Assembly: GCA_016870355.1 (NCBI GenBank)
Contig: VGBR01000006.1
Location: 1 to 64,000 of the forward strand
Reading direction: 5' to 3'
DNA from: Actinomycetota bacterium
Lineage (GTDB): Bacteria; Actinomycetota; Acidimicrobiia; IMCC26256; PALSA-555
Length of the DNA stretch: 64,000 nucleotides
A program made the position numbers and the translations under genes. A model generated the notes under the pieces. It had not been told where the DNA came from. It saw only the letters and a list, made by a program, of their open reading frames with translations, and ran no database searches. Positions 24,037 through 33,003 of this stretch are shown here, piece after piece. The stretch's first letter is position 1. Each line of letters opens with the position of its first letter.

Positions 24037-25041
24037 TCAGACAGGGACCTGTTGCGTGATGCAGTGGACCCCTCCGCCGCCGTAGGCGAGGACGGATGCG
24101 GGAACGGGCTCGACCTGTCGATCGGGGATCGCCGCACTGATCCGCTCGGCCGCGACGCGAGCGGCCTCGGGATCCCCGTCGGCGACGGGCACGAGCACGC
24201 CGCCGTTCACGAAGTAGAGGTTGAGCGGGGGCACGACCACCTCACGACCACCGACGCGGTCGTACGGCAGCACCTCGACCACGATCGTCTCGATGCCGGC
24301 CGCATCCAGGCACGCACGGTTGGCAGCGAGGATTGCCGCGTTCGGGTTGGCGGGATCGCTCGTGCCCTGCACCAGCGCGACGCCGGGCGCGATGAACGCG
24401 CACAGGTTGTCGACGTGGCCATCGGTGTCGCGATCCTCGACCAGTCCGCGCTCGAGCCACACGATGCGCTCCACCCCGAGCATGCGGCGGAGCTCGTCCT
24501 CGATCTCCTGCTTGCCGAGACCCGGGTTGCGGGTGGGATGCAGCAGGCACTGCTCGGTGGTCACGAGCATGCCCGCACCGTCCACGGCGATCGCTCCACC
24601 TTCGAGGACGAGGGGCGACATGTGCCTGGGCAGGCCGAGGCGCTCGCACAGGCGCGCGCCGAGCGCGTCGTCCTTGTCGTAGGGCGCGTACTTCTCACCC
24701 CATCCGTTGAAGCGGAAGTCGACCCCGGCGCGGGTGTCATCGGCAGTGCAGACGAAGATCGGACCGTTGTCGCGGATCCAGGAGTCGTCGATCGGTGCTT
24801 CCATCACCTCCACGTCACGTGCGTGACCGTGGTCGACTGCAGCTGCGGCTTCCCGGCCCGCGCCGAGGTTCGCGACCACCATCACCGGCTCGAAGCGGGC
24901 CACGGCGCGGATCACATTGGCGTGGCAGTGCTTGGCGCGGTCGAGCTGGCCGCCCCAGAGCGCCTCGCGTGCAGGCCACGCCACGAGGGTGCGCTCGTGC
25001 TCGGTGAACTCACCCGGCATCGACCACGGAACCTGGCTCAC
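24037..25041 (-). CDS. aguA: agmatine deiminase
   Basis: A 334-aa guanidine-modifying enzyme. MPGEFTEHERTLVAWP, APIDDSWIRDNGPIFV (substrate-binding Asp), DTDGHVDNLCAFIAPG (catalytic His/Asp) and the C-terminal GGGGVHCITQQ with catalytic Cys327 are diagnostic of AguA. The enzyme converts agmatine to N-carbamoylputrescine and ammonia. The AguB-like gene lies downstream, and a PLP decarboxylase gene lies upstream with an ATGA overlap. Together they can turn agmatine into putrescine. Confidence 0.92.
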   Translation of the reverse strand: MSQVPWSMPGEFTEHERTLVAWPAREALWGGQLDRAKHCHANVIRAVARFEPVMVVANLGAGREAAAAVDHGHARDVEVMEAPIDDSWIRDNGPIFVCTADDTRAGVDFRFNGWGEKYAPYDKDDALGARLCERLGLPRHMSPLVLEGGAIAVDGAGMLVTTEQCLLHPTRNPGLGKQEIEDELRRMLGVERIVWLERGLVEDRDTDGHVDNLCAFIAPGVALVQGTSDPANPNAAILAANRACLDAAGIETIVVEVLPYDRVGGREVVVPPLNLYFVNGGVLVPVADGDPEAARVAAERISAAIPDRQVEPVPASVLAYGGGGVHCITQQVPV

Positions 25042-26390
25042 CTCATCGTCTCGAGCACCTCATCGAAGATCTCGAGCGTGGTGTTCGGGTTGAGGAAGAC
25101 AGCGCGAGCGACGATCTCGCCCCGCCAGCTCGTCGGCAGGATGAACGCGACCTGCTCACGCAACAAGCACTGCGACCACTCGAAGTAGTCGGCATCTGAC
25201 CATCCAGGTCGCCGGAACAGCACGACCGAGAGCTCGGGGTCGCGAATCAGCGAGACGTGGTCCACCTCGTCGATGCGCCGGGCCGCGGCCTGCGTCGTCC
25301 CCAGCACCTGCTCGATCGCGGCGGCGTACGCGTCGGTGCCGTACACGGCAAGCGAGTACCAGAACGGCAAGCCGCGGGCGCGACGACTCAGGTGGTAGGC
25401 GTAGTCGGCCGGGTTCCACTCGCCGGCGAGGCGCATCGGCTCCAGGTATGACGCGTGCTGGGCATGCACGGCTTGGGCAAGCTCGGGTTCGCGGTAGAGC
25501 AGCGCGCACGAGTCGAACGGCGCGAACAGCCACTTGTGTGGGTCGACCACGAGCGAGTCAGCCGCTGCGATCCCTGCGAACCTGTCGCGCACGCTCGGTG
25601 CAGCCATCGCCGCACCGCCGTACGCCGCGTCGACGTGGAACCAGATGTCCCGGTCGCGTGCGACGGCGGAGAGTCCGGCGAGGTCGTCGATGATGCCGGC
25701 GTTGGTGGTACCTGCCGTCGCGGCGACCGCACAGATCGACGACGGATCCGGATCGCTGTTGAGCACCGCACGCAGAGAGTCACCAGTCATTCGATCGGCC
25801 GGACCTGACGGAATGACAAGTGGATCGCAGTCAATCACGCGCAGGGCGCTCTGGATCGAGGAGTGCGACTCCTCGCCCACTGCGACGCGCCAGCGATCGG
25901 GGCGCGAACCGCGCGCTCGGGCCGCGGTGTCGCGTGCGGCGACGAGCGCCGACAGGTTGCCAGCCGATCCACCGGACACGAAGCAGCCCCCGGCCTCCGG
26001 ACCCATGCCCGCGAGGTCGGCGACGTACCGCAGCGCCTCGTTCTCGGCGTACACGGCGCCTGATGCCTCGAGCCAGGACGTCGCGCACATCGAAGAGGCA
26101 CCGACCACGGTGTCGAAGACGAGCGCAGCCTTTGTTGGCGCCGCCGGGATGAAGGCCAGGAAGCGAGGACTGTCGGTCGACAGGCACGCACGGGCAAGCA
26201 CCTCTTTGAAGACGCGCAGCACCTCCTCCGGTGCACGACCCGCCGCCGTGATGTTCTGGCCCGCGGCGCGCGCAAGCTCGTCGTACGGGACGGAGCGATC
26301 GAGCGGTGCCGGGTCGTCGCGCAAACGCTCCAGGGCGTAGTCGAGGCACGCCGTCGTCGCGCGCTCGGCGATGTCGTCGAAGTGATGCAT
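25038..26390 (-). CDS. group II PLP-dependent amino acid decarboxylase
   Basis: A 450-aa aromatic-L-amino-acid/glutamate-decarboxylase-type enzyme. Motifs are FVSGGSAGNLSALVAAR (cofactor loop), VGEESHSSI, WFHVDAAYGGAAM and SLVVDPHKWLFAPFDSCALLY, with the Schiff-base Lys after DPH. It would decarboxylate an amino acid to an amine. Coupling with agmatine deiminase suggests arginine as a possible substrate, which would be unusual because known arginine decarboxylases belong to other folds. Aromatic amino acids are the conventional alternative. It starts at ATG 26388-26390, divergent from the amine oxidase. Confidence 0.85.
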   Translation of the reverse strand: MHHFDDIAERATTACLDYALERLRDDPAPLDRSVPYDELARAAGQNITAAGRAPEEVLRVFKEVLARACLSTDSPRFLAFIPAAPTKAALVFDTVVGASSMCATSWLEASGAVYAENEALRYVADLAGMGPEAGGCFVSGGSAGNLSALVAARDTAARARGSRPDRWRVAVGEESHSSIQSALRVIDCDPLVIPSGPADRMTGDSLRAVLNSDPDPSSICAVAATAGTTNAGIIDDLAGLSAVARDRDIWFHVDAAYGGAAMAAPSVRDRFAGIAAADSLVVDPHKWLFAPFDSCALLYREPELAQAVHAQHASYLEPMRLAGEWNPADYAYHLSRRARGLPFWYSLAVYGTDAYAAAIEQVLGTTQAAARRIDEVDHVSLIRDPELSVVLFRRPGWSDADYFEWSQCLLREQVAFILPTSWRGEIVARAVFLNPNTTLEIFDEVLETMR

Positions 26391-26417
26391 GGGGGGACCG
26401 TATAGCGTGCCCACGCG
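26391..26417. promoter_or_regulatory. divergent promoter region between decarboxylase and amine oxidase
   Basis: A 27-bp gap centred on TATA (26401-26404). On the minus strand TATACG sits 8 nt from ATG 26390; on the plus strand TAGCGT (26403-26408) sits 9 nt from ATG 26418. Very short or leaderless transcripts are implied in both directions. Confidence 0.5.
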
Positions 26418-27846
26418 ATGAGCGTTCCCCGCACCGTTGACGAGCACCTTGGGGTGCTCGAACGTGGGCTCCAGCCGCGAGCCGCGGAGCCCAAACGCGT
26501 GATCGTGGTCGGCGCTGGCATGGCAGGTCTCGTGGCCGCCTCGGAGCTCTTGCGAGCCGGGCATGACCCGGTCGTTGATCGAAGCGCAGCAACGGGTCGG
26601 TGGGCGAGTGCTCACCCTGCGCGAGCCGTTCGCACCCGGGCTGTGGGCCGAGGCGGGTGCGATGCGCATCCCGCGCTCGCACCGGCTGACGATGGCGCTG
26701 ATCGAGCGGTACGGCCTCGCGACGCGGCCGTTCACCATGGACAACCCCGAGGCCTACTGCTACTTCTGCGGCAGGAAGGTGAAGCACTCCGATGTCGCGG
26801 GCGACCCGACTGCGCTCGGGTTCGAGGTCGTCGATCACGAGCGGATGCCGCCGTCGCAGCTCTGGAGCACCGAGCTCGAATCCTTTGCCGCCCGGTTGAA
26901 GGACGAGGGCGACGACGCGTGGCTCGCCATCGCCGCGGAGTACGACCAGTGCGCGGTACGCGAGTTCCTCGAGATGCGCAACTGGTCCGAGGGCGCAATC
27001 GAGATGTTCGGTCTTCTGTTCAACCAGGAGGCGCTCATGAACTCCTCGTTCCTCGAGCTTCTCCGTGAAGAGCTCGGTGGCTACTACACCGACCTCGTCT
27101 ACCTCGATGGCGGGACCGACATGCTCCCGCGTGCGTTCCTTCCCGAGCTGAGTGACCGCATCCGCTTCGGGTCGAAGATGGTCGCGCTCGATCAGTCGAC
27201 GAACGACGTCACCGTGCACTACAAGACCGCCGCTGGGAAGTTCTCGGTGACCGGTGACTACGCGATCCTCACCACACCGTTCCCGGTGCTGCGTCACGTC
27301 GACGTGCTCACGCCGTTCTCACGACTCAAGCAGCGCGCGATCCGCCAACTGCACTACGACGCGTCGGCGAAGGTCTTCCTCCAGTTCCGCCGCCGCTTCT
27401 GGGAAGACGACGACGGCATCGTGGGCGGCGGCACCGTGACCGACCTCGCCGTGCGCAACGTGTACTACCCCGACCACGGTCGTCCGACCGGACGGGGTGT
27501 GATGCTCGCGAGCTATACGTGGAGTGAGGACGCGCAGCGGTGGGGGTCGTTGTCGGCGGAGGATCGAATCGTGCAAGCGCTCGAGGACGTGACCCGTATC
27601 CACCCGCAAGCCGCTGACGAGTTCGAGGTCGGCGCATCGAAGATGTGGCACGACGACGAGTTCGCCGGTGGGGCGTTCGCGCTGTTCGATCCGGGCCAGC
27701 AGACACTGCTGTATGACGCGATCGTCGCGCCGGAGGGTCGCGTGCACTTCGCCGGCGAGCACGCCTCCCTCGCGCACGCTTGGATCCAAGGTGCCATCGA
27801 GCCGGGCGTCCGTGCCGCGGCCGAGATCCACGAGCGAGCCGCGTGA
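26418..27846 (+). pseudogene. flavin amine oxidase with one frameshift
   Basis: Frame 1 from ATG 26418 gives the FAD-binding start (RVIVVGAGMAGLVAASELLRAGHDPVV). Near 26577 the reading must shift by one base to continue as IEAQQRVGGRVLTLREPF...GLWAEAGAMRIP and on to the C-terminal flavin motif GRVHFAGEHASLAHAWIQGAIEPGVRAA. Without the shift only 26563-27846 (427 codons, lacking the FAD fingerprint) is readable. Sequence is otherwise fully conserved for the monoamine/L-amino-acid oxidase superfamily. It would oxidise amines or amino acids, fitting the adjacent amine-producing genes. The indel is either real or an error. Confidence 0.75.
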
Positions 27847-29405
27847 TGGCGCCGCCCACCTCACAGCAGGCTCCGCGCGGCATCGCCACCTGGACTCGGA
27901 CCGAACCCGATCGGGTGGCGTTCTACAGCGACGACGAGACCCGTACCTACGGCGAGCTGGATGCGCGCTCGACCCGTCTCGCGCACGCCCTTGCCGCGCT
28001 CGGGGTTGCCGCTGAAGACCGGGTCGCGATCATGCTCCCGAACTCGATCGAGTTCTTCGAGACATGGCTCGCTGCCAGCAAGATCGGCGCGTCCGTCGTG
28101 CTCGTGAACTGGCACCTCAAGTCCGACGAGCTCGCATACATCCTCGAGGACTCGGGTGCGAAGGCGCTCGTCTCGCATCGAGATCTCGCGCCGCAACACC
28201 AACCCGCCCTCGAGGCAACGGGCGCCGAAGCGATCATCGTCGGGCAGGGCGGCGGGCGCGACTACGAGGAGGCGATCGACAAGGCGCCGCAGGCGCCATT
28301 GGAGAGAGAGGTGGAGGCGCTCATCGCTCCCGTCTTCTACACCTCGGGCACGACCGGTCGACCCAAGGGTGTGATCCACGGTTTGGCCGCGCTTGCGCCA
28401 TCAGCGGCTGCGGCGATGATCGAGGGCCAGGTCGCGCTCTGGAGCTGGACCTCCGACGACGTCTACATCTGCTCGGGTCCCGCGTACCACGCCGGTCCTG
28501 GAGGCTGGACGATGGCCGCGCTCTACGTCGGCGCGCCGACCGTCATCCTGGCGATGTTCGACGCGTCGGAGTGGCTGCGGCTTGTCGAGCAGCACCGCGT
28601 CACCTGCAGCTTCATGGTGCCGGCCCACTTCATCCGCATCCTCGAAGTACCTGAAGCGGAGCGTGCCGGCCGTGACCTCTCGTCCTTGCGCCTGCTCGTG
28701 CATGCGGGCGCGCCATGCCCGATTCCGGTCAAGCGCAAGATCATCGAAGCGCTCCCGTGTGAGATCTCCGAGCTCTACGGCGCGAGCGAAGGTGGCGCGA
28801 CCCGCATCACGTCGGCCGAGTGGCTCGAGCGACCGGGAAGCGTCGGCACGCCGTGGCCGGGCGTCGAGGTGCACATCCTCGACGACGAAGGCACGCCGGT
28901 CCCGACAGGGGAGCAGGGCATCGTCTACATCCGCCCGCCGGGCGAATCGCGGTTCCACTACCACGACGACCCGAACAAGACCGCCGAGGCCTGGCGCGAC
29001 CAGGGCTTCACCGTCGGAGACGTGGGCTACCTCGACGACGCCGGTTACCTGTTCCTCACCGATCGGGCGTCCGACATGGTGATCCGCGGCGGGGTGAACA
29101 TCTACCCGCGCGAGATCGAAGAGGTGCTCTACACGCACCCCGCGGTCGTGGACTGTGCCGTCTTCGGCGTTCCCGACGATCGGCTCGGCGAGCAGCTGCA
29201 CGCGGTCGTGGAGGTGCGCGCCTCCTTGTCGGGAGTGCCGACGACGCCCCACGAGCTGCGCGCGCACTGCGTCGAGCACCTGGCCGACTTCAAGGTGCCG
29301 AAGGACATCGAGCTCGTCGACGAGCTGCCGCGTCAGCCCAACGGCAAGGTGCTGAAGCGCTTGCTGCGCGACAAGTTCTGGGAGGGCCGCACCACGCGCA
29401 TTTGA
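27846..29405 (+). CDS. AMP-dependent acyl-CoA synthetase/ligase
   Basis: A 519-aa ANL ligase. It has FYTSGTTGRPKGVIHG (P-loop), ELYGASEGGATR, TVGDVGYLDDAGYLFLTDRASDMVIRGGVNIYPREIEE (A8 hinge) and PRQPNGKVLKRLL with the catalytic Lys. It activates a carboxylate to its CoA ester. ATG 27846 shares its first base with the amine oxidase stop (TGATG), so the ligase may act on an acid derived from amine oxidation, via the aldehyde, or on an unrelated acid. Its TGA abuts the stop of the convergent acyl-CoA dehydrogenase with no spacer. Confidence 0.9.
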   Translation: MAPPTSQQAPRGIATWTRTEPDRVAFYSDDETRTYGELDARSTRLAHALAALGVAAEDRVAIMLPNSIEFFETWLAASKIGASVVLVNWHLKSDELAYILEDSGAKALVSHRDLAPQHQPALEATGAEAIIVGQGGGRDYEEAIDKAPQAPLEREVEALIAPVFYTSGTTGRPKGVIHGLAALAPSAAAAMIEGQVALWSWTSDDVYICSGPAYHAGPGGWTMAALYVGAPTVILAMFDASEWLRLVEQHRVTCSFMVPAHFIRILEVPEAERAGRDLSSLRLLVHAGAPCPIPVKRKIIEALPCEISELYGASEGGATRITSAEWLERPGSVGTPWPGVEVHILDDEGTPVPTGEQGIVYIRPPGESRFHYHDDPNKTAEAWRDQGFTVGDVGYLDDAGYLFLTDRASDMVIRGGVNIYPREIEEVLYTHPAVVDCAVFGVPDDRLGEQLHAVVEVRASLSGVPTTPHELRAHCVEHLADFKVPKDIELVDELPRQPNGKVLKRLLRDKFWEGRTTRI

Positions 29406-30407
29406 TCACCGCTCGAACAGCAGCTCGGCGAGCCGGTCATGGTGCCAGCGCGCCGTGCCGAGCCAGTACTCGGACGCGAGCGCTCGACGGAAGTACAGGT
29501 GGAGATCGTGCTCCCACGTGTACCCGATGCCGCCGTGTACCTGCGCGGCGTCCTTGGTGGCGCGCATCGCCGCGGTGCCGGCCGCGGCCTTGGCCACATG
29601 GACGGCGCGGAAGCGCTCGGCATCACTGGCGTCGAGGGTCATGCCCGCGTACTGGACCGCCGCGATGGAGCGCTCCACGGCGAGTGAGCACTCGGCCAAC
29701 CGGTGCTGGATCGCCTGGAACGAGCCGATCGGCACGTCGAACTGGATTCGCTCCTTGGCGTAGGCGATCGCCATGTCGAGCAGGCGACGCGACGTCCCGA
29801 CCATCTCCGCCGCGAGCGCGCCCGTCGTGTGGGCGACGACGTCGTCGAACGCCGCAGGATCGAGTGCCAAGGTGTCGCTTTTCACGTTGGCCGTGTCCAC
29901 CTCGAAGTGACGTCGCGAGAAGTCGACGAGGCGCGTCTGGCGGAGGGCGACGTCTCCGGCCGGGATGATGCGCACCTTCGGTCCGGTGTCGACCACCGCG
30001 ACCCAGTCGACCCGGTCGGCCTCGGGCACAAAGGTCTTCACTGGCTCGTCGTTGGGCACGAAGTGACCGTCGGCGCCGGCCAGCGCGACCGTTCCGGTGG
30101 CCTCACCAGCCAGGACGCTCGGCAGCAGCTCGTGATCGAGCGCCTGGAGCAACGGAGCGAACATCGCGACGGTTGGGAAGAACACACCCGGCGCGGCGAC
30201 GTAGCCGGTCTCCTCGACGAACAGGAACAGGTCCGACGCGGGTCCGTCACCGAGCGCGGTGAAGTCGCTCAGCTTGCTCCAGAGCGCATCGGCCACCGTC
30301 ACGTCATCGACATGCGCCCGTACCAGGGAGGCTGGGCACTCCTTGGCGAGCATCGTGCGCGCGGTGTCGCGCAAGAGGACCTGATCATCTGACAACGAGA
30401 AGTCCAT
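29406..30407 (-). CDS. acyl-CoA dehydrogenase (short, beta-like subunit)
   Basis: 333 aa, shorter than canonical (about 380), because the beta-domain middle is reduced. It opens MDFSLSDDQVLLRDTARTMLA and has KERIQFDVPIGSFQAIQHRLAE and DAAQVHGGIGYTWEHDLHLYFRRA near the C-terminus. Paired with the 395-aa dehydrogenase 112 bp upstream on the same strand, it resembles the alpha/beta heteromeric acyl-CoA dehydrogenases of actinobacterial steroid catabolism (FadE/ChsE pairs). It is preceded by a structured intergenic repeat. Confidence 0.88.
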   Translation of the reverse strand: MDFSLSDDQVLLRDTARTMLAKECPASLVRAHVDDVTVADALWSKLSDFTALGDGPASDLFLFVEETGYVAAPGVFFPTVAMFAPLLQALDHELLPSVLAGEATGTVALAGADGHFVPNDEPVKTFVPEADRVDWVAVVDTGPKVRIIPAGDVALRQTRLVDFSRRHFEVDTANVKSDTLALDPAAFDDVVAHTTGALAAEMVGTSRRLLDMAIAYAKERIQFDVPIGSFQAIQHRLAECSLAVERSIAAVQYAGMTLDASDAERFRAVHVAKAAAGTAAMRATKDAAQVHGGIGYTWEHDLHLYFRRALASEYWLGTARWHHDRLAELLFER

Positions 30408-30417
30408 CTTCTCTACG

Positions 30418-30510
30418 CGCTCGCTCGCTGCGTGCGGGGATACCCCGCCCGCGGGCGCTCGCTCGCTGGCGAGCGATCTCCGCTCCTGCGTCGCTCCGAT
30501 CGCCGCGCGG
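30418..30510 (-). repeat. structured intergenic element, family 2 copy 1
   Basis: This gap element contains hairpin GCGGGG-ATA-CCCCGC (30434-30448) and a second dyad GCTCGC-TG-GCGAGC. It closely resembles the element at 60724-60815, which also precedes an acyl-CoA dehydrogenase start on the minus strand. The main stem has changed in sequence but kept pairing and the ATA loop. Confidence 0.65.
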
Positions 30511-30519
30511 CGCGAGTGA

Positions 30520-31707
30520 TCATGAACGGGGGAGCCCGAGGACGCGCTGGGCGATGATGTTGCGTTGGATCTCCGATGAGCCGCCCGCGATCGTGTTGGC
30601 GAAGCTCATGAAGAAGTAGTTCGTCCAGCGGCCGTTCTCTTCGCCTCGTTCGGGATCCGCCACGAGCCCGTATGCACCTTGGAGCTGCATGCCGTACTCG
30701 CACGCGGCCTTGCCGATCTCGGACGTAGCCATCTTCATGTATGAGTGCTCGGGCGCCGACGAGCCCTGCGCGAACGACGCGAAGCCCTTGTAGCCGAGCG
30801 CCCGGAGCGACGATGCCTGCTCGTACATGGTGGCGATGTCGCGCCGGACGGCGGCGTCCTGGTCGAGCCCACGACGGCGGGCAACCTCGATCAACCCGCT
30901 CACGGTCGCGTCGAGTCGGCAGACGCCTTCGACCCACAACCCGGCGCGTTCGTGCGCGAGCGACCCCTGGGTGATGCGCCAGCCGTCGTTCACCTCACCC
31001 ACGATGTTCTCGGCCGGAACCTCCACGTCGGTGAAGAACACCTCGGCGAAGTGCGCGGCCCGGCTCAGGTGGCGAAGTGGCCGAACCTCGATGCCCGGCG
31101 TGTCCATGTCGACGATGAGGAGGCTGATGCCCTTGTGCTTCGGCGCGTCGGGATCAGTGCGCACGTACACGAAGCACTTCTGGGCGACCATCGCGTAGCT
31201 GGTCCACACCTTCTGGCCGTTGATGATGAAGCGGTCGCCGTCGCGTGTGGCACGGGTCTGGAGGCCGGCGAGGTCGGACCCCGCGTTCGGCTCGCTCATC
31301 CCGATGCACCAGATGGTGTCGCCACGCACGGCTGCGGGCACGAGCCTCTTCTGCTCGTCGTTGCCGAACTCGAGCAGGCTCGGCGACACGATCCCGTAGC
31401 CGGGGTAGTGGAACGAGCGGAGCACGCGTCGGCGGGCCAGCTCCTCGAGGTACACGAGCGTCTGCACGAGCGTGGCGTTGCGGCCACCGAGCTCCGGTGG
31501 GTACGCCGGGATCATCCAGCCGTGATCGAACAGCGTGGCTTGCCACGCGCGCGCCCAAGCCGGAACAACCTCACCCGACTCGTCGGTGTCGCCGGCTTCT
31601 CCTGCGTAATCGAAGCCGCGCTCGAACTCGGGCGGCGTGTGCTCGTCGAGGAACGCGCAGAGCTCCTCGTGGAACGTGACCTCTTCTTCGCCCCAGGCGA
31701 GGTGCAT
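30520..31707 (-). CDS. acyl-CoA dehydrogenase (alpha-like subunit)
   Basis: 395 aa from ATG 31707. It has HDHGWMIPAYPPELGGRNATL-type N-domain sequence, IGMSEPNAGSDLAGLQTRA, DGDRFIINGQKVWTSYA and the C-terminal SFANTIAGGSSEIQRNIIAQRVLGLP. It is a full-length FAD-containing acyl-CoA dehydrogenase. With the shorter paralogue downstream it probably forms a heteromer. It is followed upstream by an SDR with a 17-nt gap, giving an operon SDR, dehydrogenase alpha, dehydrogenase beta. The substrate is unresolved. Confidence 0.9.
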   Translation of the reverse strand: MHLAWGEEEVTFHEELCAFLDEHTPPEFERGFDYAGEAGDTDESGEVVPAWARAWQATLFDHGWMIPAYPPELGGRNATLVQTLVYLEELARRRVLRSFHYPGYGIVSPSLLEFGNDEQKRLVPAAVRGDTIWCIGMSEPNAGSDLAGLQTRATRDGDRFIINGQKVWTSYAMVAQKCFVYVRTDPDAPKHKGISLLIVDMDTPGIEVRPLRHLSRAAHFAEVFFTDVEVPAENIVGEVNDGWRITQGSLAHERAGLWVEGVCRLDATVSGLIEVARRRGLDQDAAVRRDIATMYEQASSLRALGYKGFASFAQGSSAPEHSYMKMATSEIGKAACEYGMQLQGAYGLVADPERGEENGRWTNYFFMSFANTIAGGSSEIQRNIIAQRVLGLPRS

Positions 31708-31724
31708 CGGTTCTTCGCGAGGGC

Positions 31725-32636
31725 TTAGGGAGCAGCGAGCAAGAACGGCGGGATGCCGGGGTCGCCGCCTGCGAGGAGCTCGTCCTTGACGGCGTCGATC
31801 GATTCGATCGTCCACGAGCCATCGCTCTTGACGTTCGAGATCGGCCGCCAGCCCTGCACGATCTGCAGGAGGCCGCCTTGGATCTTGAGCACCTGACCGT
31901 TGACTCCCTCGGACAGATCAGAGGCCAGCCAGGCCACGCCCGCGGCGACGTTGGAAGGGTCGAGCGCGGCGCGCATCTTCTCGTCGGCCTGGCCGCCCAT
32001 CAGGTCCTCGGTCAGCCGCGTGAGCGCAACCGGTGCGATCGCGTTCGCACGGACGCCGAAGCGCTCGAGCTCGCGGGCCAGCACGATCGTCATGGCCGCG
32101 ATGCCGGCCTTTGCGGCCGCGTAGTTCAGCTGACCCGCGTTGCCGTAGAGGCCTGCCTCGGAGGACGTGTTGACGATCTTGGCGTTCACCGACGCGCCGT
32201 CGCTGTCCTTGCTCTTCTGCCGCCAGTAGGCACCGGCGAACCGGCTCGGGCAGAAGTGGCCCTTGAGGTGGACCTGGATGACCGCGTCCCACTCCTCCTC
32301 GGTCATGTTGAAGCTCATCTTGTCCCTGAGGATCCCGGCGTTGTTGATGAGGATGTCGAGCCCGCCGAGCTCCTCGATCGCCTGGTTGACGATCGACTCG
32401 CCGCCCTTCCAGGTGGAGATGTCGTCGAAGTTGGCGACCGCCTTGCCGCCAGCCCGCTCGATCTCGTCGACGACCTCCTGTGCAGGAGCCTTGTCGGCAC
32501 CTTCGCCATCTCGGCTCCCGCCCACGTCGTTCACGACGACCGCCGCGCCCTGCTTCGCGAGCAGCAGTGCTTCCTCGCGCCCGAGCCCTCGGCCCGCACC
32601 GGTGACGATCGCAACCTTGCCGTCGAACAGTGCCAT
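31725..32636 (-). CDS. SDR dehydrogenase of the MFE-2/HSD17B4 type
   Basis: 303 aa from ATG 32636. VAIVTGAGRGLGREEALLLAKQGAAVVVNDVGGSRDG is the typical start of the (3R)-hydroxyacyl-CoA dehydrogenase part of peroxisomal-type multifunctional enzyme 2. NNAGILRDKMSFNMTEEEWD, VNTSSEAGLYGNAGQLNYAAAKAGI (catalytic Tyr-x3-Lys) and the unusual PISNVKSDGSWTIESID tail agree. Likely role: oxidation of 3-hydroxyacyl-CoA in a beta-oxidation cycle with the neighbouring dehydrogenases and crotonase. Confidence 0.88.
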   Translation of the reverse strand: MALFDGKVAIVTGAGRGLGREEALLLAKQGAAVVVNDVGGSRDGEGADKAPAQEVVDEIERAGGKAVANFDDISTWKGGESIVNQAIEELGGLDILINNAGILRDKMSFNMTEEEWDAVIQVHLKGHFCPSRFAGAYWRQKSKDSDGASVNAKIVNTSSEAGLYGNAGQLNYAAAKAGIAAMTIVLARELERFGVRANAIAPVALTRLTEDLMGGQADEKMRAALDPSNVAAGVAWLASDLSEGVNGQVLKIQGGLLQIVQGWRPISNVKSDGSWTIESIDAVKDELLAGGDPGIPPFLLAAP

Positions 32637-33003
32637 TCCTGATCCCATTCCTCTGTGTCTCGGACCTGCGGTCGCTGCGCCCGCGGCTCCGCTGTCGTTC
32701 CTGACGTGGACGTCAGAGACTATCGACGGACGCCGCGCGAGGTGAATCCGCGCTCGGGTGCGATCGCAACCGGTGCGGCGTGGGCACCGCGCGCCCGCGT
32801 GTCGCTCTGAAGTTTTCAACGAGCTGGTGGGCAAGCAGTGACGGTGACCACCGCCGTCGGTGTTCCGGCCAGGCGTCGACCGATGGGCTCAGGGTCCTCG
32901 GGCGAGCTCGTCGCGGTGCACGAGGTGCAGTCCGTCGGGTTGCTCGGGATCGCCGACGAGCCGTAGGGGCCATGGGGCTCGTACATCGGGTGACACCACT
33001 TGC

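Noticed and set aside
32816-33003. Continuation of the PotA-like protein beyond SFIAGF
   Set aside because: After residue G the frame reads [12 protein letters not shown] and no longer resembles a TOBE domain, so the homologous part ends near 33004.
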